A stretch of DNA of 64,000 nt from Gnetum montanum (GCA_015680685.1 MNCI01016470.1:1000795-1064794), one strand, 5' to 3'. Positions 32,378-44,255 are shown, numbered from the stretch's first letter. The notes: generated by a model from the sequence alone, not told the origin. Program-made: numbers and translations.

Positions 32378-33250
32378 CTAAGTGAAACTTAGTTGTTGAT
32401 ATAACTCTTTTATTTGTTTATCAAAATTAGAACTCAAAGAGGCACAATCTTCAAATTTTCTCAACTCTTCAACCATTCTTGGTGAAAAACAATAACTTGC
32501 TACAAATGGACTCTTACCAATGTTGGAATGCAAATCATTATTATATGAGAACTCAGTATGATCCAACATTTTTTTCCATCTTTGAGATTGATCCTCATAC
32601 AAACATCTCAATATCTTTAACAAAGATTTATTGATAGATTTAGTTCATTCATTGGTTTGAGGATGATATGTAATAGAAAAAAATAATTTGATTCTAAGAA
32701 ATTTCCAAAGTGACCTTCAAAAGCAACTAGTGAATTTGATGTTCCTATCACTCACAATGTGTAAGGAAATGTCAAGCAGTCTCAGTATATGCTAAAATAA
32801 TAAATGAGAAACATGGGAAGCATCACTACTTCTCTTACATGGAATAAAATGATCCATCTTAGTAAATATATCAACCATAAAAAGTATAAAATCATGACCA
32901 TATCTTATCTTAAGAATGCCACAAATAAATTTCAAAGAAACACTTTTCCAAGGTGCAGCTAGGATTAGAAAATGTAAATAATGAAGATCAATATCCTTCT
33001 TCCTTTTGAACTTTTTACATGCATAACATTATTTTGCAAATTTAACTACTCTCTGTACATACTTGGCCAAAAGTAATTTTTACTCACCAATTTCAATGAT
33101 TTTGGTTTATCCATATGTGCAACCATATCACTTTGATACTTTTCTTCAAAACTTTTTAACCTAAAGTCATATTTTAGAACATAAATTTTTTCATCCTTGA
33201 ATAAAATCCCATTATTTACATCATAAGCCTTCAATTTATCAGTCCTTTCT
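32378..33250 (-). pseudogene. Integrase of the chromovirus-like element, degenerate
   Basis: The N-terminal zinc domain reads MVAHMDKPKSLKLVSKNYFW then CYACKKFK (HHCC mostly recognisable, about 33130-33020). The core has HIVSDRNIKFTS (second catalytic Asp kept, about 32750) and SITYHPQTNE*TKSINKSL (about 32670-32620), where the catalytic Glu is Lys and a stop precedes it. YEDQSQRWKKMLDHTEFSYN and SPFVASY complete the pattern known from gypsy integrases. The C-terminal region stops at 32378. Confidence 0.8.
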
Positions 33251-34640
33251 AGCCATGGAGAATTTAATTCCTTTTAAATTTCACCAAAATTGGTATCATT
33301 GGAATATAAAAAAGTAAAAGAGTCAAAACCTTGAGCTTCCACATTAGAAGAAATAATATGAACTCTAGACAAAGCATTAGCCACAACATTAGACTTGTGA
33401 CTTCTATGTTTTAAAACAAAATAAAATTCTTGCAATTATTCCATCCAATTCATATTTTTAACACTCAATTTATTTTGAGAGTTCAAAAATTAAAGTGCCC
33501 TATGATTAGTTAATAAAAAAACTTAGATCCAAGTAAGTAATGTCCCCAATGCTTGATAGCTTAAAGTATAGCATATAATTCCTTATATACACTACACTTT
33601 TGTCTAGATTCATTTAATTTTTTGAAAAAAAAATACAATTGTCTTATCTTCTTGAGAAAGCACACCTCTAATAGTAAGCCCACTTGCATCAGCATCTACT
33701 TCAAAAAGTCTAGAGAAGAAGTTTAGAATTGCCAAAAGTAAAGCAATACAAATCTTCTTATTTAATGCTTAAAAAGATTTCTCCTTTGCATCATCCCAGA
33801 TAAAGGTTGAGATATTCTTTAAACAAGAGAGCATAGGCCATGCAATAGAACTAAAATTTTTAATAAACCTTGTATACAAGCTAGACAAACTGAGAAAAGG
33901 TCTCATTGCTCCTAAATCTCTAGGTAAAGGCCATTGCTTAATTTTCTTGTTCTTTCTTAGTTCCATCTTGAATTGGTTCTTGGAGATAATATGATCCAAA
34001 TACACAATTTTCTTCTTCATGAAATGACATTTCTTGACATTTATCATTAATTTAATCTCATGCAACATTAAGCATACTGATCTCAAGTGTTGCATATGCT
34101 CTTCCTCATTAGAACTATACACAAGAATATCATCAAAGAAAACAATACAACATTTACAAATAAGATCACTTAAAACATTATGCATAAGTCTCATGAAAAT
34201 GGTTGGAACATTGGTTATCCTAAAAGGCATGACTAACTAGTCATACAAACCATCTCTTAAACATTGTTTTTCATTCATCTTCTAGTCTAATCCTTATTTG
34301 ATGATATCCACTTTTTAAATCAATCTTTGAAAAGATTTTAGCATTCGACAAAACATCAAGAATATCCTCTATCCTTGGAATAGGAAACCTATACTTAATA
34401 ATGATTCTATTACTAGCTGTAGAATCAATACACATTCTCAGTTCATTGGCATCCTTCTTAGGAACATGTACAATTGGAATGATACAAGGAAAAATGGATT
34501 CCTTAACAAAGTCATTAGAGAGTAACTAACTTGCTTTTGCAACTCCTCTATTTGAGGTGGAGTTATATGGTAAGCTCTCTTATTTGGGATGGTAATTCTA
34601 GGCATGAAGTTAATTTGGTGTTGAATGGATATCATTTACA
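33251..34640 (-). pseudogene. RT and RNase H of the chromovirus-like element, degenerate
   Basis: RT on the minus strand: IPNKRAYHITPPQIEELQKQ (about 34605), ELRMCIDSTASNRI (about 34440), YRFPIPRIEDILD, FSKIDLKSGYHQIRI, MPFRITNVPTIFMRLM (34230) and CCIVFFDDILVYSSNEEEH (about 34140; FDD box). VYLDHIISKNQFKMEL follows. RNase H: FEVDADASGLTIRGVLSQED (about 33700) and KLNESRQKCSVYKELYAIL, then KHWGHYLLGSKFF. Stops and frameshifts break it, but the domain order is complete. Confidence 0.85.
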
Positions 34641-35330
34641 AAAGCACTTCCAATTTACCTTTATAGACATTAGCAAATTCCAATGTCAAAGGTTGCACCC
34701 TTAAAGGAAGTTCATTTTGAGGATCCTCTTCACTTGTAGCACTGGTAGAAACAATCATAAAACCATAATTATTCTCTTCATGTTCTTTGAAATATTCCCT
34801 TTAATTTAACAAAATTAAAGAAGCATTAATAGAAATATTATCTATTGTTGCAATGTCATTGGGATTAATTAATGAATCCCATCCTTCCTAGGAACTGACT
34901 AAATATTCCTAGCTCCATCATAAGTAGCACTTTTACTGTAGTCTCAAGGTCTACCAAGAATAACATCAATACTATCTATGGAAAAAATATGACATAACAC
35001 TTGATCTTTGTAAGAATCAATCTTAAAATACAAAATGTGGCTTTCCTTTACCCCATGGACGTAGTCTCTAAAAAGCTAGTGCATCTTATAGAGCTTTGGA
35101 TGAGGGCTCTTTTTTAATCCAAGTCTATCAATAGCCTTAGTAGAGATAACATTCTTTTGATTATCTCCATCTATTAAAATTTGAATTCATTTTCCACTAG
35201 ATATACATCTAGCCCCAATTCTAAAGAGCATATTTCTTAAAGAATCTTTACTACTATTGACATTTCCCTTCAATACATTAATTTTATTAATATCTTCAAT
35301 TAAAGAAGCATTAGATTTATCTTCCTTTGA
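34641..35330 (-). pseudogene. Protease region of the chromovirus-like element
   Basis: Minus-strand reading gives VLKGNVNSSKDSLRNMLF, WIQILIDGDNQKNVISTKAI (about 35200-35140) and FSIDSIDVILGRP*DY (about 34960). ILIDGDNQKNVIS stands for the usual (L)IDSGSTHNFIS, so the active-site Asp-Ser-Gly is changed to Asp-Gly-Asp. DVILGRP* is the conserved DVILGMPWL-type segment with Trp changed to a stop. Confidence 0.6.
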
Positions 35331-35359
35331 AGACACTTCTTTCTTAAAGGTTGGAAGTT

Positions 35360-36502
35360 CCTTGTCCTTTGAAGGCTTAGATCTCTTGCATTCCCATTGT
35401 TTATTTTCTATCTTTCCACAATTTAAGCATTACATCTTGGAAGAATTGTCATTTCCTTGATCTTTCCCTTTCTTGAAATTGTTTTTCTTGGAATCTTAGC
35501 CTTCTTTAGCCTTCTCTTGTTTTTCTTTAGAATTTTCCTTGAGATTACCTTTTTCCTTATCTTTTTTTTCTTCCTTAAAAGCTTTGGGTTCTTTTCCTTT
35601 AGAAGCTTTAGGACATTTTTTGAAATCTTTAAGTTTTCTTTTAGCCTTTAAAGCCAAATTAAATGCCTCATCCAAGGTTTGTGGTTCATAGAAGATGAGT
35701 TATTGCTATAATTCATTCTTAAGTCCACCATGGAAGTTAGAAGTCTACTCATATTCATCCCAATGCATCTTTCCTTGTTAAAAAAATTTAGAAAATTCAA
35801 TTTAGTATTCTTTGATACTTTTATCTCGTTGCCTTATATATTTAATTCTTGGAATAGCAACATGTCTATGATGAGCCTTTCAGACCTTTTCTTTAACATG
35901 AATTGCATCAATGATCAGTATTTGATAGGACTACAATTATTCACCTTATAAGAATGACTTTCTTTCTTCCATCATACAAGTGTCATGCATTTCAATTTTT
36001 TCTTAGCATATGATAGCTTTTGATAGTATTTTATATCTTCAAGCTCAAAGTATTTGTTAATCATCTTAAGCTAAGAGAGAAAGGATTTAGTACCTTCTAT
36101 TTCATTAAAGAATTTAACTTCAACATGAGACATTCTTAAAGCATGTGTGAAAGCCTTAGCAAGAGAAACATCAATTCTTTCACCTTGCTTTCTTTGAGTT
36201 CTTGAAGAGAGTTTCTTCTTCCCTTTCCTTGGAAAGATGTACCCTTGAGGCTTATTCTTAATGCTTGAATCATGAAGAAGTTTATCATCCTACTCGTCAT
36301 CTTCTCCAAACTCTTCAATTCCAAAAGGAAGATCATCTTGAAAAGGTGGCATGGACGAATGTCTTGAATAAGATCTTGGTGAAGAAGCACTTGAGTTGTT
36401 CCCTTCAATTTTTTCAAGTTTCTTAATAATGAGCTTGAGACCACTTCTCATATCATCCATGTCTCTTAACAAAGCTTGAATTGTATTCTTCTTTGAAGCC
36501 AT
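35360..36502 (-). pseudogene. gag: Gag of the chromovirus-like element, degenerate
   Basis: Starts MASKKNTIQALLRDMDDMRS at 36502, a short coiled-coil-like N-terminus, then an acidic segment (FGIEEFGEDDE). The core has SHVEVKFFNEIEGTKSF region fragments and many stops. A zinc knuckle at about 35430-35385 reads CLNCGKIENKQWEC: the CX2CX4HX4C pattern with His changed to Asn. A Lys-rich linker (35460-35640) precedes it. Confidence 0.65.
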
Positions 36503-37672
36503 GGTAAAAATGACTAATAAAGGAAAATCTCACAAAATTCTTCAAAGAAAGGTAAAATATTCAAATTCCAAAGGAATGAAATAAGGAGTGCTCAAATCTT
36601 AGAAAAAAATGGTCAAGATCTTTAAACCATATCTACTATAAGCCAATGGGTATTCAATTCTATAATTTTCTTTCAAATCATTAAAGATATGAAAAACTTA
36701 AGGATCAAAGAAACTTTTCCAAATCCTAAGATAAGTGCAAAAGGAAATAAGAGAGAATTCAGCCAAAATTAAAAAATTGAAGTGATTCCTTGCATGTGAG
36801 GTAAGGATTATTCACTTGAATATACCTATCTTCAATTCCAAAATCTCTTCTACCAATCTAATAAAGAGATCCCTTGGATTTCACAATCCAAGCTTTCTTA
36901 AACCAAAAGCAAGCCAAAATGGGATGAGAAAATAAAAGGAAAAATTTATTCTTGTTCAAGAAAGTATAAGTAAAAGTACAAAGGAAGTGCACACTTCCAA
37001 GGACAAATAAGTGATCCAATCCAACCCTTACACCATACTCAAGAAAAGCAATCACACTCAAGAAGGATAACCAAAGTAATTGATCTAACACACATAGTCT
37101 CTTTCTCCTCACTCTTGGACTTTCAACATACAACTCAAAAATCTCACTCCCTAGATATTCTTCACCGAATGGAGGTTCAAGTGATCTATTCATAATTTTT
37201 ACTCATGTATTTTCATCTTCCTTAACATTCAAAATCACAATCTTGAATCCATTAGTATCTATACAAAAATGTCTCATGATTAGATAAGATATCTTTGGAT
37301 GAGGGAAGACATCTTTCATAAGTATAAAAAGTTCATAGAGAAGACATATTTATCATGAAGAGGACATCATTTAGTTAAAATATTCCTTTATGGTCCAAAG
37401 AATGTCTTTTAGTGACATGGGACATTAGGACAACTTATGCCTGGAAAAGACATCTTTTAGGCACATGTCACGTCTTTCTTCGTAGTATCCAAAATAGCAA
37501 GAGATCCACTCTAATGGTTAAATGAGTCAAATACATCTTAATTTATTTTCCTTTCTCCCAAACATTTGTGGAAATAACAAGAATAAACAAACATAATCAA
37601 AATACATATAATAACAAGAAATAAATAAAAATAATTCATTAAGGATAATGCATAAGCTAGGTGCTGTCCTCA
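36503..37672 (-). repeat. Probable LTR and leader of the chromovirus-like element
   Basis: Minus-strand sequence begins TGAGGACAGCACCTAGC at 37672. 37280-37490 carries repeated AAGACATCTTT / GACAT phrases typical of a repetitive U3. No second LTR copy is in the window, so the inner border and primer site are not defined. Confidence 0.45.
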
Positions 37673-38406
37673 TCAAACATTTGTTCATAGTCTTAGTGAA
37701 GCTCTTGTAGTTTTTCCTTTTAACACTTAGGAAAGTTAGCAAGGGCTCACAACATGGTTTGAATTGATTATCTAGAATCTTTATTTGAGTGTCATGTACC
37801 TAGACATATTACATAAAAGTTAATAAAGATCAAAATTATTTCATTTCATTGCAACACTTTGACTTAGCTTAGATTTATATTAAGTGTAATTTATTTTACA
37901 TGCAACTTAGTGTAATAATTAAATTTCCACATAATTAATTTGTAATTCATGATTAGAATGTATAATAGTTATGATGACATAAGTATAGTTGGTTTCGAGC
38001 ATAACATGTATCATTTGGTAACCCCAACAATGCTATTACTTGATTCACCTAGTAATAATTGCTTGGTAATCCAACATTAATGACATGAGTCCAGGATATG
38101 TATAGTAAACCAAGAATGCATACTTATTATCTAGACTAGAATAACTTTTATTCTATGCACCTATATTAGTTTAGATTAAATTTTGAATATTTTAATATAT
38201 CCCAGAAAACATCAACATCATATGCCTCAATTGCACTTAACTGTACGTACTAAGGCTACACGAGTGTAATTGAGAGGACATTGACTTGTGATTGAATGCT
38301 TAGCTATCTAGTTGCTAGGTTAGTCTAGTTCATGTATAATGATCATGTCACTTATGTACACTTGTGATATGTATTGTTGAGCATCGTGACTACTCATTGC
38401 TCATCA
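37673..38406 (+). repeat. A-family LTR, 3' part
   Basis: TTCATAGTCTTAGTGAAGCTCTTGTAG matches R of element A (about 12475-12500). Paired TTGGTAACCC (38015) and TTGGTAATCC (38063) motifs are present. It ends TTGCTCATCA at 38406. U3 is missing. No primer site follows. Confidence 0.7.
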
Positions 38407-38869
38407 CATTAGTATTATTTCAAAAAGATCAATTAAAATTTTAGTTATAATTTATCATTTGCGTGAATTTGCTCCAGAATAGAACATTCTAGAAATATGT
38501 GATCCTCATCTTCAATTTCTCTTTGATTACATAAATGATAGAATCTCTCTTCTCTTAGAATTTAGATCCATCTACCTATCTTAATTCTAAAATAATGGAA
38601 ACTCAATGTTGTTTGACTAATTTGACATCATAGGTGATAGGATATAGGGGCAAATAAATAAATTACTTTCTAGTTGATGCCTTTTCTAATGTTATTTAGA
38701 AATTATATTCACATTTAAAGACTAGTTAACATCTTTCCTTACATGAAAAATATGCAAATAGTTTACTTAACCATGAAAGAAATTGATTTCTTTGTTTGAC
38801 CTTGGGCATTAAGTAAATTCAAATAAAAGTAAATTTAGACTACAGCCTAAATTAGTCTATAACCTAAAT
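38407..38869. other. Unassigned AT-rich stretch
   Basis: No domain or repeat I can support. Confidence 0.35.
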
Positions 38870-39150
38870 AAAGATAATGTCTAAGTAGGATTAGAGTTTC
38901 TTATTATTAGATTATCTAAGTTGGATATTCTAACTTGGAATAATAACAATTATCTAAATGATAGATGCATTTGTTGTTACCCAAGTTAAGTACTTCTAAT
39001 GTTGGTACCTTGGAATATTATCATTAAAACCTAATTTACTATAAATTAAGAACCAATGGTCCATTGTAATAATTGAATTGAAGTACTATGATTCATTGTT
39101 CTCTTGTATCTTTCTCTTTTTTATTCTCTATTTCAACTGATCCTAAGTCT
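38870..39150 (+). repeat. Probable 5' LTR of the second Copia
   Basis: Lies directly before the primer site. ATTATTAGATTATCTAAG and ACTATAAATTAAG (TATA-like, near 39048) suit a Copia LTR. No second copy is in the window, so the borders are inferred. Confidence 0.45.
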
Positions 39151-39156
39151 TTCAAT

Positions 39157-39168
39157 TGGTATCAGAGG
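39157..39168 (+). promoter_or_regulatory. Primer binding site, initiator Met tRNA
   Basis: TGGTATCAGAGG, differing from the canonical TGGTATCAGAGC by one base. Confidence 0.8.
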
Positions 39169-40047
39169 CAAGTTCACCACTTCACTCAAATCTCAATACC
39201 ATGACTAAAGGTAGTATCAATTCCTCAAATACTTTCTCATTGAATATTTCAATCTTTAATGGTAAACACTATAATTATTGGGCCATTCAAATAAAGAAAA
39301 ATTTGATTTCACAAAATCCATTGAACCTAGTCATGATAGGTCCTATAGATTAGGAGGATCCTAGTGCTTTAGTTCGTGAAAAGAATAAGTCAAAATTAGA
39401 TGTAAAAGAGCTTAGTAAAAGGGATTTGAAAGCATTATTCTTCATTCAAGTAAAAATAAATAAGACAACCTTTTTCAAAATTGCAAATTATATATACTCA
39501 ACTAAAGCTTAAAAGGTATTGAAAGGCATGTATAAGAGATTAACAAAGATATGACATATTGGGTTAAAAATTTTGAGCAGAGAATTTCAATATTTAATAA
39601 TGAAAGATTTAGATAACATTAAGTCATATTGAATAAGTGCAAGAAGTCACAAACTAATTATATTTGGCTATTGAAACACTTGATGAAGTAAGGACTGTCA
39701 AAAATGTTATGTGAAGTATAGATAGATAGTTTGATTCCATCATCTTTGCCATTGAAAAATCTATGAACTTATGAAAGTTATCCATGATTGAACTCATTGG
39801 TAGAATTAAAATCTATAACTAGACCATCCTTGATAAGGAGGATAATAAGTTTAGGCATTCTAGTCAACACTAAAACTAAAAGGCAATTCTCAAGTTGCAA
39901 AATCATCAAGTTCTCAAAGGAGAAATCTAAGAAACATTCTTCATTTAAGAAGACAAAAGAAAAAGCTAAAGGTATTTAACTAAGATGTCAAACCAAGGCA
40001 AGCAATGCTTCCATTACAAGAATTATGGTCAAGTTCAATCTAAATAT

Positions 40048-40048
<1 letters not shown>

Positions 40049-40087
<39 letters not shown>

Positions 40088-40088
40088 N
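40049..40088. repeat. Poly(A) run of 39 bases ending in N
   Basis: The homopolymer lies inside the gag zinc-knuckle region and ends at N 40088. Its length is unreliable, as is usual for such runs in assemblies. Confidence 0.9.
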
Positions 40089-40133
40089 GCTCAATTTTGC
40101 AATTATTATACATGTACAAATGAGACTCTCTTC

Positions 40134-41400
40134 TTGAATAAGAAGGAAAGAATAAATTTCTTCTTGAAGGTATCAATTGATGACAATAAGATTTGTTACC
40201 TTGATAGTGATTGTACCAACCACATGTCGAGAAACAAAAGAATGTTCTCCAAGCTACAAAAGCTTGAGTTTGGAGTCACTCTTGAACATGGAAAGAGAGT
40301 GAGGATTGCAGGTATTGGTTTGCTTGTCTTCACAAACAACTGACGAAGAAGGTACAAGATATAGAACATCTATTATTTTCTAGAATTAAAAGAGACTCTA
40401 GTGAGCATAGGACAACTTTCTAAAAATGTATATAAAGTAGAATTTGAAAACAATTTCAACAAAATGTATAAACTAAGTATTATAAAGGATATCAAGGATT
40501 TGCCAGCATTAGAAAACAATACTCAACTTTGGCATGCAAGCTTAGTGCATATCAACTTCAACAACATGTTAAATAACATGTCCAAGTTAAAGCTTGTAAA
40601 TGTTATTTACAAAATCATTGCTTCACAACACACTAATTGTGAAGCATGTAGGCTATCAAATTCTAAAAGAAATCCCTTTCCAAGTAGAGAAAATAGATCA
40701 TATGATTGTCTTGATCTTATCCACATGGACTTCAAGTTGATATTTATTCATCCTAACTGATGATCACTCACAAATGACTTGGGGGTAATTTCTAAAAATT
40801 AAGAAATAAACCTTAAACTTCTTTGCCAAGTTCAAACAAGAGGTTGAAAAGCAAATAATAGGAATAAAGCTTAAGAAAATTTGGGTGGATTGAGGAGGAG
40901 AGTTCACATCAAGTGAATTCAAGGAATTCTGTGCAAAGCATGGAATCATACATCATACCACAATAGAATGAAGTTGCTAAGAGAAAGAATTGAATATTAA
41001 AGAAAATGAAAAGATGCATGCTACATGATTCATGATTAAGCATTCAACTATGGGGAAGCATGTGCAAAAAAAATTTGTATCTTGAATTATATACTATCCA
41101 AATCATTTCCTAAAACCATCCCATTTGAACAATGATATGGTCATAAGAATCGGTACATTATTTTAAAGTTGTTGAAGTAAAGTATTATGTTTATATTCCT
41201 ATGCAAATATGACAAAAATTAGATCCCAAGGTATTTGAAGGAATTTTTATAAAATATGAAGTTAACACTAAAGCTTATAGAGTTTACAATCCTTAAACCA
41301 AACAAATTATAATACCAAGGGATGTTAAATTTTATAAGTTTGATTTTTTAAAAATAAAAATAATAGATATTATAATATCAAGGAATATCGAGAGATAAAC
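40134..41400 (+). pseudogene. Second Copia protease and partial integrase, degenerate
   Basis: Protease site ICYLDSDCTNHMSRN at about 40189: DSG has become DSD. LVSIGQLSKNVYKVEF follows. GAG-pre-integrase LWHASLVHINFNNMLNNMS at about 40528, CEACRLSNSKRNPFP (about 40642), then LDLIHMDF (first integrase Asp, about 40715). Later integrase parts are broken (about 40880-41340), ending at VKFYKF. No RT follows. Confidence 0.7.
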
Positions 41401-41750
41401 CACATAGAGTCTGACTCATCCTTCAACAATGCATCTAAAAGTATTATTCTACAATTAATTAATACACTACATATCAAACTGGACATTAATGACAAAGATA
41501 CGAAGCTGGGTGAGATTAATCCATTGTTTATTCACATAGTAGAAACTTCATGACCAGACAACACAGACATTAAAAACAAAGACATTGTTGAAGATAAAAG
41601 GATAGAAGACCAATGAAATAACACCGCAGAAAAAAAATAGAATAAGAATTATGCTCAAAATGTTGTTGGAATAGTTTTCTCAACTATAATAGTAATGAGC
41701 TTTATTTAGAAATCAACAACCTTCATAACCATAATGATGATCAACACTGT
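41401..41750. other. Transition from TE to genic island
   Basis: Non-coding, with a rise in GC and CpG from about 41640. No assignable feature. Confidence 0.35.
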
Positions 41751-42116
41751 TTACAGTACTCCATCAGCTTCCCAAGCAATAACATGACGAGGGATGTGTC
41801 GAGAAACTACACCAAAATCAACAGCTGACAAAATTGCAGTAGCAACAAAGCAATGAATTGTGGCTTCCGAGTAAGATACAACCATCAAAACAACATCAGT
41901 AGTGATAGTTGCAGAATAATCAATGGTCAAGATTTGGCTACACCCAACATTTCCTGTATTACCTGCACACCCAAAAAATTCTCCACTAATAGGAAAAACA
42001 TCCCTGGTAGTAGTAAGACATTTTTCAACTTCGCTTAAAGGACTGAAAAAATGAAACCTAGAGCTGCAGCTAAAAACCTTCCTTAAACTAGGATCAGTTT
42101 TCGGATGATTTGCCAT
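41751..42116 (-). CDS. Hypothetical 121-residue ORF, possible host gene exon
   Basis: MANHPKTDPSLRKVFSC... to DGVL, ended by a stop at 41751. I do not recognise it. It has a good start context (GAGCAATGG, purine at -3 and G at +4). A TATA box (minus strand TATAAAAAGG, about 42415-42424) lies about 300 bases upstream, and base composition is less AT-rich than the TE regions. Against a single-exon gene: the frame contains intron-like signals (AAG/GTTTTT, TTTTTTCAG), so only an exon of a longer gene may be real. No TE similarity, signal peptide or clear membrane segment beyond a moderately hydrophobic C-terminal half. Confidence 0.35.
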   Translation of the reverse strand: MANHPKTDPSLRKVFSCSSRFHFFSPLSEVEKCLTTTRDVFPISGEFFGCAGNTGNVGCSQILTIDYSATITTDVVLMVVSYSEATIHCFVATAILSAVDFGVVSRHIPRHVIAWEADGVL

Positions 42117-42414
42117 TGCTCTGCTATGGCCACCTCCACTACTGGAAAAATCATCAGACTATAAGACATTGGTGGTCATAAAAGCCCTACATCGGATTTA
42201 AATTGGACTTGAGGCTGCAAATTTGAGTGCTGCAGAAACGGAATCAGAGAACAAATGCAGCAAAAATAAAATTGCTAACCTTTCACAACCATTGAAACAA
42301 AATTCTTAAACTGTAAATTAACCTAAAAAGGGGGCTCAAGAGAATCAGCTTTGAACTATCTCTTCCAGCCTCTACGTCAAGGTTTAATACTGCAAGCAGT
42401 TCGGGACCATCCAT

Positions 42415-42575
42415 TCCTTTTTATACAAGGCAATGTTTCCTTCCACTTTGTAGCTCTTGCATTTTAAGTGACAGTTACGTTACCACTGTGCAATTTCAAA
42501 CACAATCCTGGATTGCAAACTGGTCCCAAGCGTAACTGCTACGGTGCAGGCAAAGTGGACTAAAGTATAACTGTT
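42415..42575 (-). promoter_or_regulatory. Candidate minus-strand promoter
   Basis: TATAAAAAGG on the minus strand at about 42415-42424. Three MYB-core-like sites (CAGTTA 42472-42477, TAACTG 42533-42538, TAACTG 42568-42573) lie within about 100 bases of each other, upstream of the TATA box in minus orientation. The match to MYB cores is established knowledge; the regulatory role is inferred. Confidence 0.4.
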
Positions 42576-42828
42576 ACAATTGTAATATGTTACAACTTTC
42601 GTATGGGGTAAATTTTGTAACACTTTCGTAGTATGAATTCAAGGCGCGCTTCTTGAGTGAGCCAAAGACGTCGGTAAAAAACAAAAGCAGTTCCAAATCT
42701 AGCTTGCTCTAACTGAGCGTGCGTGTTTTTTTCTACCGGAAAAGCAGTCTTCACCTCAGAATGCATGAACCACAGATTGTCTTTAATGTCATCTCTCCCT
42801 CGTAAATCGTAACGATGTATGTGATGAT

Positions 42829-43104
42829 TTGGGCCTCTGTCACTTGGGCAATAAGCGTAATTTACAAAGACACTTAAACTTCACTTTTCTTTTATATCAA
42901 GATGATGTTATCTTGATTTTTACTGCAGAACAGGTACCAAATATGTTGGAAATTTGGAAAATTATTGCGGCTCATATGGCAAAAAGAATACATAACTTCC
43001 ATTTTAAAGGTATCAATGTGCAAATAGTAGATTCTTTTACATATCCAGGTATCATTTATACATCAAATTATTTAGGAAAGTTCATCAAAGAAAGAATAAG
43101 ATGA
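42829..43104 (+). pseudogene. LINE reverse transcriptase fragment
   Basis: FTFLLYQDDVILIF at about 42880 is a LINE-type RT active-site segment (usual LLYADDIVLL), with the catalytic DD kept. INVQIVDSFTYPGIIYT and YLGKFIKERIR follow as in the SFKYLGI..I..RI region. 43105-43200 continues in other frames (RTLDLEGRK). It matches the second fragment at 62160-62560 piece by piece (INVQIVDSF against TNVKILESF), so the two come from one LINE family. Confidence 0.65.
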
Positions 43105-44255
43105 AGCTCTCTATGTTTTCAAAAATAATTGCAAGAATTTAGAACTCTAGACTTGGAAGGTCGCAAAACAAAATTTTCATAATATCATCTATTTTACTGT
43201 ATTATAGCGATGTTAAAGGTGCTGATGCAAAATAAAGATTCAATAACAAATAAAATTACCCAACATAATAAAACACCATACCAATAATTATAAAACTTAT
43301 TCTATCCATAATTCATACCCACGGATATATTGCCATCCGTAATTTTCTCATGTTTCCGGAAAAGATTACAAACTAATATGACTTCAGGTTGTGACAGAGA
43401 ATTTAAAACTCCCATTCAGGAACTTCAGGTGAACTTAAGATAAATACACAGCACTGATAGATGCTATTCTGGAGTTACAAACTAGAAAAAGGGGGAAAAG
43501 GATACCATACTAACGGTATACGTATGCTAGGTCCAGCAAACTGAGCAAAGCCAATTCGTTCTTCAGTGGGTGCAGCATATAGTGCTCATGTGCTCATCAG
43601 ATCTTTTCAGGGAGCAGGAGACATCTACCGTATATGAAAAGAGAAAATTTGGTTAATATCCTAGCAGTTCACCAGCAAGCACTGCCTTAATTTTCAACCA
43701 CAGATGTCAGAGCAAAATGAAATCCTCGAACAAATAAGATTCTACAAAATGAAGTTCAAGCGCAACCAACCCATTGCTCAACGAAAAATCTATCTCAAAT
43801 GATAGTTTACTTTAATGCCATTTATTGTTTTGTTCCATACAGATACCTTCAACTTTACCAAATTATAGATCTGGAACAGAAGCTCCTGACAACCCAGACA
43901 TGGTTCTAATTATAAAGAAAGTAGCTGCAGAAAGCCAAACTCGCACATCACCAAAAAGTCTTTGGAGAAATTTCATGTATATACTTTGTCAAATTGATGT
44001 AACGACAAATCTTTCCCATTCTGTTGGCAATAATGCACTTTTCTAAATCCAAGCCAACCATACCCCAATAGCTAATAAAGCCTACATATATCCAAGGTAA
44101 AAAATTATCATCAATGTTTCCAATTCTTTAACCAGTAAATTACCTCCATAAAGCCTGTAGGTGATAGAATCAAATAGACAAATATGAAGCAAAGTTCTGC
44201 TTTATGCTATCATTTATGCTGCCAATGGTTGTGCAAAACTGATAAAAAACTGTAA
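43105..44255. other. Non-coding, 3' flank of the dioxygenase gene
   Basis: No supportable frame. The part next to 44255 would contain the 3' UTR of the minus-strand gene; minus-strand GCATAAATGATAGCATAAAG at about 44190-44215 is a weak polyadenylation candidate. Confidence 0.4.

Larger units (their letters stand above)
32340..37672 (-). mobile_element. Chromovirus-like Ty3/gypsy element, minus strand, 3' truncated
   Basis: On the minus strand, from right to left: LTR-like sequence starting TGAGGACAGCACC (37672 downward), gag from 36502, CCHC remnant, protease, RT, RNase H and integrase, ending near 32378 without a 3' LTR. RT has VVFFDDILVYS and RNase H VDADASG, typical of chromoviral pols rather than the FMDD type in element A. 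No chromodomain can be seen because the C-terminus is lost. Confidence 0.8.
31442..38406 (+). mobile_element. Remnant of an element A relative, split by a chromovirus-like insertion
   Basis: A truncated LTR (31442-31889) and a gag fragment (31897-32227) lie left, and a second LTR (about 37673-38406) lies right, all on the plus strand. Between them is a minus-strand gypsy element of a different lineage (32340-37672). The simplest history is insertion of that element into, or recombination with, a decayed A-family copy whose pol is gone. Confidence 0.6.
39156..40133 (+). pseudogene. gag: Second Copia gag, degenerate
   Basis: ISIFNGKHYNYWAIQIKKNL at about 39247 is the N-terminal gag motif (F.G..Y..W). 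QEDPSALVREKNKSKLDVKEL-like and KALFFIQ pieces follow with stops (first TAG near 39351). A Lys-rich tract (39890-39970) and KQCFHYKNYGQVQSKY (about 39990-40040) represent the zinc knuckle with its second Cys and His changed. An A run with an N then interrupts it. Confidence 0.7.
38870..41400 (+). mobile_element. Second Ty1/copia element, 5' part only
   Basis: LTR-like sequence, an intact tRNA-iMet primer site, gag, protease and a partial integrase in Copia order. RT and RNase H are absent: similarity ends near 41400 at an IPRDVKFYKF segment. Many stops. Confidence 0.7.
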
